From positions 37,355 to 101,354 of the forward strand of contig CAZJSQ010000003.1 of the NCBI GenBank assembly GCA_964548885.1: a DNA stretch of 64,000 nucleotides, given 5' to 3'. The stretch is from UBA12465 sp964548885. Its GTDB lineage: Bacteria; Patescibacteriota; Patescibacteriia; Patescibacteriales; UBA12465. The first letter of the stretch is position 1. The number at the start of each line of letters is the position of its first letter. Position numbers and translations under genes: made by a program. Shown piece after piece: positions 47,276 to 56,389 of this stretch. Below the pieces are notes generated by a model. It saw only the letters and a list, made by a program, of their open reading frames with translations. It did not search any database and was not told the origin of the DNA.

Positions 47276-49110
47276 GCCAAGCGGAAGAAATAAAATCAAA
47301 ATTGGATATCGTGGAGGTCATCAGGGAATATATTACCGTTAAGGCGGTCGGCGCTAATTTTCAAGCGCTCTGTCCGTTTCATAACGAGAAATCCCCGTCT
47401 TTTGTCATTTCTCCGGAAAAACAGATTTGGCATTGCTTCGGCTGCGGGCGCGGCGGCGACGTTTTTTCTTTCATCATGGAAAAAGAAGGCCTGGGCTTCA
47501 TGGAAACTCTGCGCTTGCTCGCTCCGAAAGCCGGCGTGACTTTGCAATACGAAAACCGGCAGGACTATTCCGAGCGCAACCGTATTTTAGATATTTTGGA
47601 ATTAGCCGGAAAATATTATGCCCATATCTTGACGACGCCGACCGGTCTTAGCGCGCGCGAATACTTATTGAAGCGCGGTTTAAGCGACGAAAACATCAGC
47701 GAATGGCAGTTGGGCTATAGCCTTGATTCTTGGACCGGCTTATATGATTTTTTAAAAGTTCGACCTTTGACCGGGAAAAAATATACGGATGAAGAAATAT
47801 TTTTGGCCGGCCTGACTATCAAGAAAGAGCCGGCGGCGTCCGCCGAACGGCGGAGCGGTTATTACGACCGTTTTCGCGATCGGATAATGTTTCCGATTTT
47901 TAACGTCAATGACAACTTGATTGCCTTCACGGCCAGAGTTAATCCGAATAAAGAAAAGACCGAAAAAATGGGGAAGTATATCAACAGCCCGCAGACCAAG
48001 ATCTATGATAAAAGCCGGGTTTTATTCGCCTTAAATAAGGCCAAGAGCGCGATTAGGGCTGATGACTTGGCGATTGTCGTGGAAGGCCAAATGGACGCCA
48101 TTTCTTGCCATAATCACGGCTTTAAGAACGTAGTCGCGTCATCGGGAACCGCCTTGACGACCGAGCAAGTCGCTTTGATAAAAAGATTTACGACTAATGT
48201 CGCCTTGCTCTTTGATATGGATGCCGCCGGTCAAATGGCCGCCGACCGGGGAATCAAGGAAGCGCTGGCTCAAGAAATGAATCTGAAAATAATCGTTTTA
48301 AGTTCGGGCAAGGATCCCGATGAATGTTTGAAAAATAATCCCGAGGAATTCAAAACCGCGGTCGGAAGCGCCAAGCCGATGCTGGAATATTATTTTGAAA
48401 AAGTGAGCGCCGATTTGGATTTAAACATCCTGGACAATAAGCGCGCGGTGAGCTCAAAAATGTTCGTGATGATAGACTTGGTTGTAAATAAGATGGAACA
48501 GGGGCATTGGCTGAAGAAATTGAGCGAGGAGCTCGGGTTGGCCGAGACCGATACCCGCGAAGAATTCGTGAAGTGGCAGTCAAAACACGGCGCCTTAAAG
48601 GCCGGAGGCGCAAGAAACGCCAAGCCTGATAGAAATGAGGCTAAAAATGAGTTCTTAGCGTCCGAGATGAGCCGCGATGACAAGCTGGTCGAGCTTTTGA
48701 TGTCCTTACTTATTAAATTTCCGGAGTTCATTTCCTATAGCGTCGGCAATCTTGACCCCGGTATTTTAAACAACGATACTTTGGCTAGGTTTTACAGAAA
48801 TTTAATTATCTATTATAATAAATCCGCCTCTTTGAGCTATGAAAGTTTTCGCGCCTACTTGGCTGAAGACGGGGGCGGTTCGGAAAAAACTTTAGACAAG
48901 CTCGTGTTGTTGGGAGAAAAAGATTTTTATGATTATGGCGTCGAGTCTGTCAAAGCCGAAATAATTAATATCATCGCCGAACTTAAAAAATATAGCCGTC
49001 AGCGGCAAGTTCATAGCCTTCAGCGTGAGATTGCCGCCGCCGAATCTTCCGGCGATAATGAGCGGCTTAACGTCTTGATGGATGAGTTAAAAAAAATAAC
49101 CACGTCATAA
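47272..49110 (+). CDS. dnaG: DNA primase
   Basis: DnaG makes RNA primers for replication. The 612-residue protein has the CHC2 zinc finger (CPFH at 34-37 and CFGC at 55-58), the RNA polymerase core domain and the TOPRIM domain with EGQMD at 271-275 and DMD at 315-317. The C-terminal helicase-binding region (about 440-612) is present and poorly conserved, as usual. It overlaps the preceding gene by 4 nt and is followed by rpoD, the dnaG-rpoD pair of the macromolecular synthesis operon; rpsU is missing. Confidence 0.95.
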   Translation: MSQAEEIKSKLDIVEVIREYITVKAVGANFQALCPFHNEKSPSFVISPEKQIWHCFGCGRGGDVFSFIMEKEGLGFMETLRLLAPKAGVTLQYENRQDYSERNRILDILELAGKYYAHILTTPTGLSAREYLLKRGLSDENISEWQLGYSLDSWTGLYDFLKVRPLTGKKYTDEEIFLAGLTIKKEPAASAERRSGYYDRFRDRIMFPIFNVNDNLIAFTARVNPNKEKTEKMGKYINSPQTKIYDKSRVLFALNKAKSAIRADDLAIVVEGQMDAISCHNHGFKNVVASSGTALTTEQVALIKRFTTNVALLFDMDAAGQMAADRGIKEALAQEMNLKIIVLSSGKDPDECLKNNPEEFKTAVGSAKPMLEYYFEKVSADLDLNILDNKRAVSSKMFVMIDLVVNKMEQGHWLKKLSEELGLAETDTREEFVKWQSKHGALKAGGARNAKPDRNEAKNEFLASEMSRDDKLVELLMSLLIKFPEFISYSVGNLDPGILNNDTLARFYRNLIIYYNKSASLSYESFRAYLAEDGGGSEKTLDKLVLLGEKDFYDYGVESVKAEIINIIAELKKYSRQRQVHSLQREIAAAESSGDNERLNVLMDELKKITTS

Positions 49111-49162
49111 ATAACTACTTTATAAATAACCGCTTCCTAAAAAAATAACCATTTTGTCACAT

Positions 49163-50410
49163 ATGGTAAAAAATACCAAGTCAAAAACTAAAAAAATAGC
49201 TTCGAAACCAACGCCCAAGCCAAGGGTTAAGTCAAAATTCAAGACGGCCGGGAAAGCGGCGTCGAAAAAGAAAGCCTTTAGCGCGCCGAAAAAAGAACCA
49301 AGACCGGTCGTCAAACCGACCGAGGAGCAGTTGAAAAAACTGATTGAGAAGGGGCGGCTGCGCGGTTTTATCACGGAAACCGAATTATTATATCTTTTTC
49401 CGGAAGTGGAAGAATATGTTTATGAATATGACGTCTTCTTGGGCGACCTCCAGAAAAGCGGAGTCAGGATTATGGAAGATTCCGGTCGCATTTTAGATAC
49501 CGTCGAGAAGAAGGCCCAGGAACCGCCGTTGACCGGAAAAGCCTTGGCGCATCAGAACGCCTTGAATATTGATTTATCAAAGTTAAGCGCCGATTCCATT
49601 CAGATGTATTTGAAAGAAATCGGCAAGGTCGCTTTATTGAGCGGCGACGAAGAAGTCGAGCTCGCGAAAAGGAAAGAGAAGGGCGATAAGGAAGCGGAAA
49701 AGAGGATTATCGAAGCGAATCTGCGCCTCGTCGTTTCCATCGCCAAGAAATTCGCCGGCGCCAAAGGCATGAGCTTGTTGGATCTTATCCAGGAAGGGAA
49801 CATCGGCTTATTCCGCGCCGTGGAAAAATTTGAATACCGCAAGGGTTATAAATTCTCCACTTACGCGACCTGGTGGATACGCCAGGCGATTACTCGTGCC
49901 TTAGCCGATCAGTCCCGAACCATCCGGATTCCGGTTCATATGGTGGAAACCATTAATAAGTTCCAGCAGGTCCAGCGCAATCTGATTCAAGAATTAGGCC
50001 GCGAACCTTTGGCCGATGAAATCGCTTCGGAAATGGGAGAAGACATAGAGAAGGTGCGGTATATCATGAAAATTTCTCAAGATACGATTTCTCTGGAAAC
50101 GACAATCGGCGACGACGACGAGGATTCGACTCTGGAAGATTTTATCGAAGACATAAAGAATGTGACGCCGGATCGGGCGGCCGCTTTGCAGTTATTAAAA
50201 GATTACGTGAAAAATATCGTCGCTCAGCTCTCGCCGCGCGAACAGAAGATTTTAGAGATGCGTTTCGGTCTGATTGACGGCGTCGCCCATACTCTGGAGG
50301 AGGTGGGACGGGAGTTTGAAGTGACGCGCGAACGCATCCGCCAAATAGAATCCAAGTCTCTGGAAAAAATCCGAAAGTTCAAGGGGCTGGAGAAATTGCG
50401 AGATTATTAG
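49163..50410 (+). CDS. rpoD: Primary sigma factor RpoD (sigma70)
   Basis: The vegetative sigma factor. The 415-residue protein has a basic N-terminal stretch (about 1-45, mostly Lys, Pro and Ala), a short region 1.1, then region 1.2 (SIQMYLKEIGKVALL), region 2 (LRLVVSIAKKFAGAKGMSLL and KGYKFSTYATWWIRQAITRA), region 3 and region 4 (HTLEEVGREFEVTRERIRQI). The -10 and -35 consensus promoters seen in this window fit recognition by it. A TTG at 49154 is in frame, but the ATG at 49163 is preferred. Confidence 0.96.
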   Translation: MVKNTKSKTKKIASKPTPKPRVKSKFKTAGKAASKKKAFSAPKKEPRPVVKPTEEQLKKLIEKGRLRGFITETELLYLFPEVEEYVYEYDVFLGDLQKSGVRIMEDSGRILDTVEKKAQEPPLTGKALAHQNALNIDLSKLSADSIQMYLKEIGKVALLSGDEEVELAKRKEKGDKEAEKRIIEANLRLVVSIAKKFAGAKGMSLLDLIQEGNIGLFRAVEKFEYRKGYKFSTYATWWIRQAITRALADQSRTIRIPVHMVETINKFQQVQRNLIQELGREPLADEIASEMGEDIEKVRYIMKISQDTISLETTIGDDDEDSTLEDFIEDIKNVTPDRAAALQLLKDYVKNIVAQLSPREQKILEMRFGLIDGVAHTLEEVGREFEVTRERIRQIESKSLEKIRKFKGLEKLRDY

Positions 50411-50510
50411 AGAGGGAAAAGCGCTTTCTGGTGGCGTTGCTTGGAGCGGTGATCCTAATCTGGATCGTCAAAGCTCTGCGGAATTAAAAATTAAACAGCC
50501 TAAATAAAAG

Positions 50511-50544
50511 AAAAATTCCCCGTCAAATGACGAGGAATTTTTTT
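50511..50544 (+). terminator. Intrinsic terminator after rpoD
   Basis: AAATTCC-CCGTC-AAAT-GACGAGG-AATTT stem followed by seven T residues. The 210-nt spacer after rpoD otherwise holds no recognisable gene apart from the next promoter. Confidence 0.8.
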
Positions 50545-50584
50545 GGCTCCCTTAGAGGGACGGCCAATGTCCGGGCCGAAAGTA

Positions 50585-50614
50585 TTGCCTAATATTGAAT
50601 AAATATCGTATAAT
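50585..50614 (+). promoter_or_regulatory. Promoter of the C39-type peptidase gene
   Basis: TTGCCT (50585-50590), 18-bp spacer and TATAAT (50609-50614). The -10 box is followed by 6 nt and the ATG, so the transcript should start at or next to the start codon. Confidence 0.6.
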
Positions 50615-50620
50615 AAAAGT

Positions 50621-51439
50621 ATGAAAAAAATATTAATAGCCGTCGGGGTTTTACTGATTATCGGAATTTCCGCTTTTTTTCTTCGCGATAATGTTCGCGA
50701 CGTTACTTTAGAATTAGAGAAACGTCAATTGCCGGCCGAAGTTAAAGATGCGGCTGTTAAAGATGTCGCCGCGCCGTCCCCGACCGCCGCGCCGTCCCCG
50801 ACCGCCGCGCCGTCCCCGACCGCCGCCGCCAAGAAATTTGCCGGCCTCAACTTAGCGGTACCCTTTTCGGCCCAAGCGCCGTACGGAGACTGGAGTTTGC
50901 CGTACGGAGAAGCTTGCGAAGAGGCTTCAGCTCTTCTAGTCGACCGTTTTTACACCGGCGCCGAGCTCACTCCGGAAATAGTCAAACAAGAAATTCTTAA
51001 AATAATAGCTTGGGAAAACAAAACCTTCGGCTATTACAAACACACCACGGCCATAGAAACCGGACGAATATTAAAAGAATATTTTAATTATAAACGGGTG
51101 GATGTTAATTATGATATTTCGCTGGCCGACATTAAAGCGCAAATAATGGCCGGACGACCCGTTATCGTCCCCTTGGCCGGCCGCCTGATCGGTAACCCGT
51201 ATTATCGCCAACCCGGGCCGATCTATCACATGCTCGTGATCAAAGGCCTGACTGAAGACGGTGATTTTATTACTAATGATGTCGGTACAAAAAGAGGCAA
51301 TAATTATGTTTACGACGCGAATGTTTTATATGACGCCATTCATGACGCGCCCTATGGCGGCGGCGAATTAAATGATATCGGGCTAGAAAAAGACATCCCC
51401 ACCGGCCGCAAAGCTATTATAGTCGTTTATCCGAACTAA
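50621..51439 (+). CDS. Exported C39-like cysteine peptidase
   Basis: A 272-residue protein with an N-terminal membrane anchor or signal (residues 4-21), a linker and a peptidase domain of the C39-like (Peptidase_C39_2) fold. The catalytic Cys is C99 in GEACEEASALL, the His is H203 in YHMLVIKG and the acid is probably D220 in FITNDVG. The linker contains three copies of APSPTA encoded by an exact 18-bp tandem repeat (50768-50821), a proline-rich wall-crossing spacer. It is transcribed from its own promoter. The substrate is unknown; it is not next to an ABC exporter, unlike bacteriocin-processing C39 enzymes. Confidence 0.8.
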   Translation: MKKILIAVGVLLIIGISAFFLRDNVRDVTLELEKRQLPAEVKDAAVKDVAAPSPTAAPSPTAAPSPTAAAKKFAGLNLAVPFSAQAPYGDWSLPYGEACEEASALLVDRFYTGAELTPEIVKQEILKIIAWENKTFGYYKHTTAIETGRILKEYFNYKRVDVNYDISLADIKAQIMAGRPVIVPLAGRLIGNPYYRQPGPIYHMLVIKGLTEDGDFITNDVGTKRGNNYVYDANVLYDAIHDAPYGGGELNDIGLEKDIPTGRKAIIVVYPN

Positions 51440-51601
51440 AACCGCTCATAAGGAACACTCTCAAAATTTTGGGCGAAACTCATGACCGCCACCGAACCGG
51501 GGACGGACGAGGGAGAAAATTATCCAAAAAAACCAAAATTTACTATAACATGATTGCATTGGTTCGGGGAGCAAAATGTCATTATTAGTAATCGCGAAAT
51601 T

Positions 51602-51630
51602 AAAAAGCCCGTCATTTTTGACGAGCTTTT
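51602..51630. terminator. Bidirectional terminator between the C39 and L,D-transpeptidase genes
   Basis: AAAAGC-C-CGTC-ATTTTT-GACG-A-GCTTTT hairpin with T-rich sequence on the right and A-rich on the left. It lies 5 nt beyond the stop of the minus-strand L,D-transpeptidase gene, and about 165 nt after the C39 gene. Confidence 0.7.
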
Positions 51631-51634
51631 GTTT

Positions 51635-52471
51635 TTAATTTTTTTCATTTTTGAGTGACAACTCCTGATTCTCAGTGTTTTCGGGATAACTAGCGGCAGT
51701 TCTCGAATCGCCAATAAATAAATATTTTCCGGCTAAGGCCGTTGGTTCTCGGTCGGCCGCCAAAACCCAGGAAATATTTTTTAGATGCTTGTTCGCCTCG
51801 TAATCCTTATCCAGGATGCCGTAATGATCCAGAAACTTATTCAGTTTGGCCGAAATGCGGACGCATCCCTTAGAATCAACTTCGCCTAATCTTTTTTCTC
51901 CAAAATCCGGGTCAGTGGCGTGCATCAATAATCGGATTTCCATTTTTTCATTGTTTTTTTTGATGGTTTCTTGCCAGCCAAAATCCCAAACTCGGCTGTT
52001 TTTGACACCGAATCCCCGCCAGCCTTCTTGATTTTTGGTACCCAAAGCCCGATAGCTCGGATTGGCGATGCTGTTTTCAAAAACCCCGGTCGGAGTAATA
52101 AAATAACCTGGCCGTTCGGGAGTGCCGGTAGAAATTTTATCGGCGCCGATGATAGCTGTCTTTTTAGTCGCCGAATCAAAAAGACAAACTAAGACAATTT
52201 GCTTTTCGGGATTACGGTCGGCATAGACAAAATACTGGGATTGATTATTTTCCTTAATATTCAAAATTTTTTCGGCGGCATCCGCTAAAATAAATTCTGA
52301 ATAATTTTCAGCCAAGACCATAAAGCCGACGTTTTTTTCAAATTCACTTTGCATTTTCATTACTTCCAAAGAATAATCAAAATTCTTGTTACTCTCGGCT
52401 GGATCGATTTTTGCCGAAATGCCTAAAAGCAAAATTGCCAGAATAGAAAAGTACGCAGTTTTTTTTCTCAT
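51635..52471 (-). CDS. YkuD-type L,D-transpeptidase
   Basis: L,D-transpeptidases cross-link peptidoglycan through 3-3 bonds or attach proteins to it. The 278-residue protein has an N-terminal signal or anchor (about residues 6-20) and the catalytic motif with H184 in LMHATD and C203 in SKGCVRIS; this spacing and the S-x-G-C-h-R form match the YkuD family. A clear AGGAGG Shine-Dalgarno sits 9 nt before the ATG (52481-52486) and a full promoter lies upstream, both unusual in this window. It is the first gene of the AT-richer accessory region. Confidence 0.85.
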   Translation of the reverse strand: MRKKTAYFSILAILLLGISAKIDPAESNKNFDYSLEVMKMQSEFEKNVGFMVLAENYSEFILADAAEKILNIKENNQSQYFVYADRNPEKQIVLVCLFDSATKKTAIIGADKISTGTPERPGYFITPTGVFENSIANPSYRALGTKNQEGWRGFGVKNSRVWDFGWQETIKKNNEKMEIRLLMHATDPDFGEKRLGEVDSKGCVRISAKLNKFLDHYGILDKDYEANKHLKNISWVLAADREPTALAGKYLFIGDSRTAASYPENTENQELSLKNEKN

Positions 52472-52525
52472 TGGTAAATACCTCCTTGTATTATTTTAAA
52501 GAACTAGATAAACTTGCTCCTGCTT

Positions 52526-52554
52526 AATTTAAACTATTTTTTAAATTTTGTCAA
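52526..52554 (-). promoter_or_regulatory. Promoter of the L,D-transpeptidase gene
   Basis: On the minus strand: TTGACA (52554-52549), 17-bp spacer, TAAATT (52531-52526). Transcription would start near 52519, giving a leader of about 48 nt that carries AGGAGG. Confidence 0.7.
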
Positions 52555-52570
52555 ATACCCCGCAATAGTT

Positions 52571-52633
52571 CAGCACCTTGGAAACACCTAGCTCATATTA
52601 ACTATTTTATTAACTAGTGCTTCCAAGGCGCTG
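52571..52633. repeat. 13-bp inverted repeat with 37-nt centre
   Basis: CAGCACCTTGGAA (52571-52583) and TTCCAAGGCGCTG (52621-52633) pair at 12 of 13 positions. The AT-rich centre can pair only weakly. It lies downstream of the antiporter gene and upstream of the L,D-transpeptidase promoter; no T-run follows on either strand, so it is not a standard terminator. Confidence 0.6.
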
Positions 52634-52730
52634 ATTAGATAACGGCTCGGGGTCGTGGATGAAGTTAGGAATAGTGCGGCTAATAATAATACTAAAATAA
52701 AACTTATGCCACATTCTGTAAAAAATTAAA

Positions 52731-53672
52731 TCAATTGAGACCCATTAGCCAAAAATTAGCGATAAGAAATAAAAAATAACAAGTTAATAAAATTACGCCC
52801 TCAATTCTACTCATCTCTTTGCCGCTGTGATAAAAAAATAAAAACAACACCAAAATTATAAATAAAAACAAGGCTAGGACATAATAAATTGGTCCGACAA
52901 CAATGGTGATTGGACGAAGTGTTGATAGAAGTCCTAAAACTAAAATATTAGTGAAAGCCGAACTTAGGAGATAATTAAGAGAAAGCTCTGAAGCTTTTTT
53001 ACGCCAAGACATAAATACAATAGAAATCTCCGGTAAATTAGTTCCGATCGAAAAAATTAATACACCAAACATTAATTTACTAATATTCCAGTTTTGCAAT
53101 AAGCTTTCCGCCGTCTTTACTACCAAATGAGAAATTAATAAAACAAAGATGACACCAACTATAGACAAAAAAACCGCTTTAGCTATTTTATTTTTTTCAA
53201 TTATTACAACCTCTTCGCCCACGAAAGAATGATTAACTCTGTATAAATAATAAATAAGGCCGACATAAGACCCGATCATTAATAGGCCGTCTACTAAACC
53301 AAAATTTCCGTCTAAGCCGAGAAAGATTGGAAAAAAAATCATTATTATTTGCGGAAAAATAGTTTTTACTCTACCATCAGTAACGGTTTTACGATTTAAC
53401 ACCAAACTGCCGCCAAGTATAAGACCTAATATAACAATTATCCCTCCTAATAAATTGCCGGCCGATAAGCCCGCCGTGGCATCAAGGGTAGTATTTATGC
53501 CAACTGCTAGCTCCGGCAATGTAGTTATTATCCCCAATAAAATGCCAAAAATGAATAACTTTATTCTCAAGGCAGAAGCAATATATTTAATTTTTTTTAC
53601 AACAGAATCCGCGGCCACTCCTAACAATACAAATAATACTAAAAGTAACAGAATATTTAAAAAAATTGACAT
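52731..53672 (-). CDS. Na+/Ca2+ antiporter family (CaCA) protein
   Basis: A 313-residue membrane protein with about ten hydrophobic segments in two halves. Each half contains an alpha repeat: GIITTLPELAVGINTTLDAT with SAGNLLGG after it, and FSIGTNLPEISIVFMSWRKK. These correspond to the ion-binding motifs of sodium/calcium exchangers, though Asp/Glu content differs from YrbG, so the ion is uncertain. The gene is very AT-rich. It is the last of a run of five minus-strand genes that begin with the GH130 genes, but about 180 nt separate it from the nearest. Confidence 0.8.
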   Translation of the reverse strand: MSIFLNILLLLVLFVLLGVAADSVVKKIKYIASALRIKLFIFGILLGIITTLPELAVGINTTLDATAGLSAGNLLGGIIVILGLILGGSLVLNRKTVTDGRVKTIFPQIIMIFFPIFLGLDGNFGLVDGLLMIGSYVGLIYYLYRVNHSFVGEEVVIIEKNKIAKAVFLSIVGVIFVLLISHLVVKTAESLLQNWNISKLMFGVLIFSIGTNLPEISIVFMSWRKKASELSLNYLLSSAFTNILVLGLLSTLRPITIVVGPIYYVLALFLFIILVLFLFFYHSGKEMSRIEGVILLTCYFLFLIANFWLMGLN

Positions 53673-53736
53673 AAGTTTATATGTTCCTTGATTTTACCTT
53701 AACCTTTTTAAAAAAATAATTAACCTCTCTTATTAA

Positions 53737-53764
53737 CTAATATTATTAAATATAGCATTGTCAA
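53737..53764 (-). promoter_or_regulatory. Possible promoter of the antiporter gene
   Basis: On the minus strand TTGACA (53764-53759) and TATTAG (53742-53737) with a 16-bp spacer, about 65-95 nt before the ATG. The -35 is perfect and the -10 matches at four positions. Confidence 0.4.
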
Positions 53765-53851
53765 AGCTAATAACTCCTGCTATACCCAATAAGGAAACTA
53801 GATAATGCGGATATATAAAATAAGCATGTATTTGCGGAATTCTTTTTTAAT

Positions 53852-54040
53852 TTATCTTTCTTTCAACATTCTGATAATAAAATAAGCGTCTGTCGCCAAA
53901 AACAATAACCACCAAAGCCATATTAGGCCAATTAAAAAATTATAAAAATACAAAGCTAAAATAATACCTAATGAGATAAGGCAAATTTTTATTAAACTTA
54001 CTTCCCACCATTTAAAAGTCCAGGTTTTAAAAATTTTCAT
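53852..54040 (-). CDS. Small two-helix membrane protein
   Basis: A 62-residue protein with two hydrophobic segments (about residues 15-33 and 36-54), many Trp residues (LIGLIWLWWLLFLATDAYFI) and a basic end. No family recognised. It is downstream of the cupin gene in the same direction with an 83-nt gap. Whether it is expressed with the GH130 genes is unclear. Confidence 0.4.
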   Translation of the reverse strand: MKIFKTWTFKWWEVSLIKICLISLGIILALYFYNFLIGLIWLWWLLFLATDAYFIIRMLKER

Positions 54041-54123
54041 AATATTTTAGTTAAACTTAATTCAATTTAGCGCGACTTCTACTGAAGTCTTCGTCTTTGA
54101 GCCGCAGACAAAAACCTAATAAT

Positions 54124-54459
54124 TTAAATTCTGCCATAATCATCTTTATAGCGAACGATGTCTTTTTCTCTTACCTTACCGAAGGCCACCTCAAGTATCC
54201 ATGAATCTTTAAGGGCAATAATCCTATGTTTTTGTTTTTTATTTATTTCAATAAATTCACCGGTTTCTAGAAAATAGCTCGTTTTTCCTTTTATGGCTTC
54301 AATTTTTCCGGAAAGAACGGACCAAATTTCAGATCGATCCTGATGACTCTGCAGACTGATCTTTTTTCCTCGACTAACAAATAATTTTTTAATCCAATAC
54401 CCCTTATTCTTCTCAAGGATAATATATTTTCCCCATGGTTTGATAGCCATATTAATCAT
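54124..54459 (-). CDS. ManC-type cupin protein (mannose-6-phosphate isomerase type II C-terminal domain-like)
   Basis: A 111-residue single-domain cupin. The start MAIKPWGKYIILEKNKGYWI and the later metal-binding stretch LQSHQDRSEIWSVLSGKIEA, YFLETGEFIEINKKQKHRII follow the C-terminal cupin of bifunctional mannose-1-phosphate guanylyltransferase/phosphomannose isomerases. It begins 12 nt after the GH130 tandem gene. Its place next to mannoside phosphorylase-like genes suggests a role in mannose phosphate metabolism, which is inference. Starts at 54459 or 54450 are both possible. Confidence 0.75.
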   Translation of the reverse strand: MINMAIKPWGKYIILEKNKGYWIKKLFVSRGKKISLQSHQDRSEIWSVLSGKIEAIKGKTSYFLETGEFIEINKKQKHRIIALKDSWILEVAFGKVREKDIVRYKDDYGRI

Positions 54460-54471
54460 AGGTCGGAAAGT

Positions 54472-56388
54472 TTATATAATTTTAAGACTGTTTAGCAGTT
54501 GTTTTTCGCTAATGATCGCGACACCAACGACTTTATCGGCTCCGCCATAATAAATAAAAATTTTTCCTTTAATCAGCACCGCTCCGCAAGGAAAAACTAC
54601 ATTCGGAACAAATCCTTCACGTTCATATGAAGTTAAGGGTTCAAAAATAGGTTCATCAGAACGAGAGATGACTTTAGTCGGATCATTTATATCAAGAAGC
54701 ATAGCTCCCAAACGATAGACTCCATCAGCGGAAACCCCATGATATAAAAGAATCCAGCCGCTTTTAGTTTTAATCGGCGGAGCCGCAATGCCAATTTTTT
54801 TACTATCCCACATACCAGCCCGAGGCATAACCCAGTAGTATCCCTCAATCCAAGTCTTACCATCGAAATCTAAAGTAGGACTAAAGGCTGAAAGGATACT
54901 ATTATCGCTGCGATGGATAATGAAATAAAAACGGTTACCTCTAATTTTTTCCGGAAAAATACAGGCATCCTTATCATCAAAATCCGGCGGAGTTATTAAA
55001 ACTGGTTTCGCGAAATTCCATTTTTGTGCTAAAAAATCTTCCTCATCGATAAAAGTTAGTGCCACGCGAGGAACATTTTTCCCGTCAAAGGCGGTGTAAC
55101 ACATATATATTTTGTCTCCAATTTTCGTTAATCGAGGATCTTCGCAGCCTGAGTTACTTCCGGGAATTAATTTTTGTTCAAATGGTTCTCGTGGAAGATA
55201 GATTGGATCCGGTGACCGATAATCTATATGGACTCCATCCTGGCTGGTGGCATATCCAAAAACTGAAGTATTATCTTTTGACATCGCCCGATAAACCAAA
55301 TGCACTTTGTTATTTAATAATAAAGCGGCTGGATTAAAAGTCGCCTCGGCTTCCCATGAATTCGTGTTAATTGGAGAAATAATCGGATTTTCTCCGGCTC
55401 GCTTGGCCTTAATCAGCTCCCCGCTATTTAATAGTTTATCCAAAAGGATATTTAGATTAATTGTCGCCAAACAACAAGTTGTATCGGCCGCCCCATAATA
55501 TAAGTGAATTAATCCTTTCTCGAGAAAAGCTCCGGCCGGAAAAACAACATTTGGCACGAGACCTATTTTTTCATAATATTCCTCGGGTGACAAAAATGGG
55601 GCTTTAGTTTTGGCGATAATTTTATTAGGATTTTTTAAATCAAGCAAAACGGCTTCGACCCCAAAAAATGGCTTACCGTTAAAATAATTTTGAATATGAG
55701 AATATATAAGTAACCAGCCATATTTTGTTTTAATCGGTGCCGCCCCGACCTCAATTTGATCCTCTGGTTTACGTTGCAGGGGTAAAGATTTTTTTTCTAA
55801 ATCTTTATGCCATTTTTTCCAAATAGAAACATTCCATAAATCTTCTTCCTTGGCAAAGGAGGCCAAACAAATTTTTGAAGGCGGATTATCGGTATTGGCG
55901 GTCAAAACGGCCCAAAATTTTCCATTAATTTTTTCGGGGAATAGAGCCATCGCTTTGGCATTAAAAGGAGTAACTAAATGTTTTTCTTGAATTGTCTTTA
56001 AATCCTTGCTGATTGCCAAACCAATTTTAATACCCTCGGCCCGAAAAGGATACTCCGAAAGCGCGGTATAAAAAATATAGTATTTCCCGCCTAATTTTGT
56101 AACCCGGGGATCTTCACAGCCATATTTTTCCCAAGCAAATTCGGGTGTTATTAAGCGACGGCGATTTTTAAAATTGACTCCGTCTTTGCTATCAGCAATA
56201 CCGATTTCCGAAACTTGTAATTTCTTTTGAGCTATATAATGATAATGCGACGGCGAAACAGCTCGATAAATAAGGTTAATATTTTTACCATTCCGGACGG
56301 GGCAACCATTGAAAACCGCCTCGGCCTCGAATGATCTTTCTCGGTTTGGTTTTAAAATTGGATTTTTGCTTGATCGTTCAATAAACAT
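54472..56388 (-). CDS. Tandem GH130-like protein (two modules)
   Basis: A 638-residue cytoplasmic-looking protein made of two related five-bladed beta-propeller modules of family GH130 (about residues 1-325 and 330-638). Each has the marker with the catalytic Asp: YGCEDPRVTKLGG in module 1 and SGCEDPRLTKIGD in module 2; each ends with an APIKTKYGW or APPIKTKSGW stretch and a GAAD or GGAD motif. GH130 enzymes phosphorolyse beta-mannosides (giving mannose 1-phosphate) or hydrolyse them. Duplicated modules in one chain are unusual. It starts 1 nt after the neighbouring GH130 gene, so both are in one transcript. Confidence 0.85.
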   Translation of the reverse strand: MFIERSSKNPILKPNRERSFEAEAVFNGCPVRNGKNINLIYRAVSPSHYHYIAQKKLQVSEIGIADSKDGVNFKNRRRLITPEFAWEKYGCEDPRVTKLGGKYYIFYTALSEYPFRAEGIKIGLAISKDLKTIQEKHLVTPFNAKAMALFPEKINGKFWAVLTANTDNPPSKICLASFAKEEDLWNVSIWKKWHKDLEKKSLPLQRKPEDQIEVGAAPIKTKYGWLLIYSHIQNYFNGKPFFGVEAVLLDLKNPNKIIAKTKAPFLSPEEYYEKIGLVPNVVFPAGAFLEKGLIHLYYGAADTTCCLATINLNILLDKLLNSGELIKAKRAGENPIISPINTNSWEAEATFNPAALLLNNKVHLVYRAMSKDNTSVFGYATSQDGVHIDYRSPDPIYLPREPFEQKLIPGSNSGCEDPRLTKIGDKIYMCYTAFDGKNVPRVALTFIDEEDFLAQKWNFAKPVLITPPDFDDKDACIFPEKIRGNRFYFIIHRSDNSILSAFSPTLDFDGKTWIEGYYWVMPRAGMWDSKKIGIAAPPIKTKSGWILLYHGVSADGVYRLGAMLLDINDPTKVISRSDEPIFEPLTSYEREGFVPNVVFPCGAVLIKGKIFIYYGGADKVVGVAIISEKQLLNSLKII

Positions 56389-56389
56389 A

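Noticed and set aside
50407..50490. Possible tiny membrane peptide (ALLGAVILIWIVKAL-type) overlapping the end of rpoD
   Set aside because: It reads as one hydrophobic helix but has no plausible start codon or ribosome site, so it is not reported as a gene.
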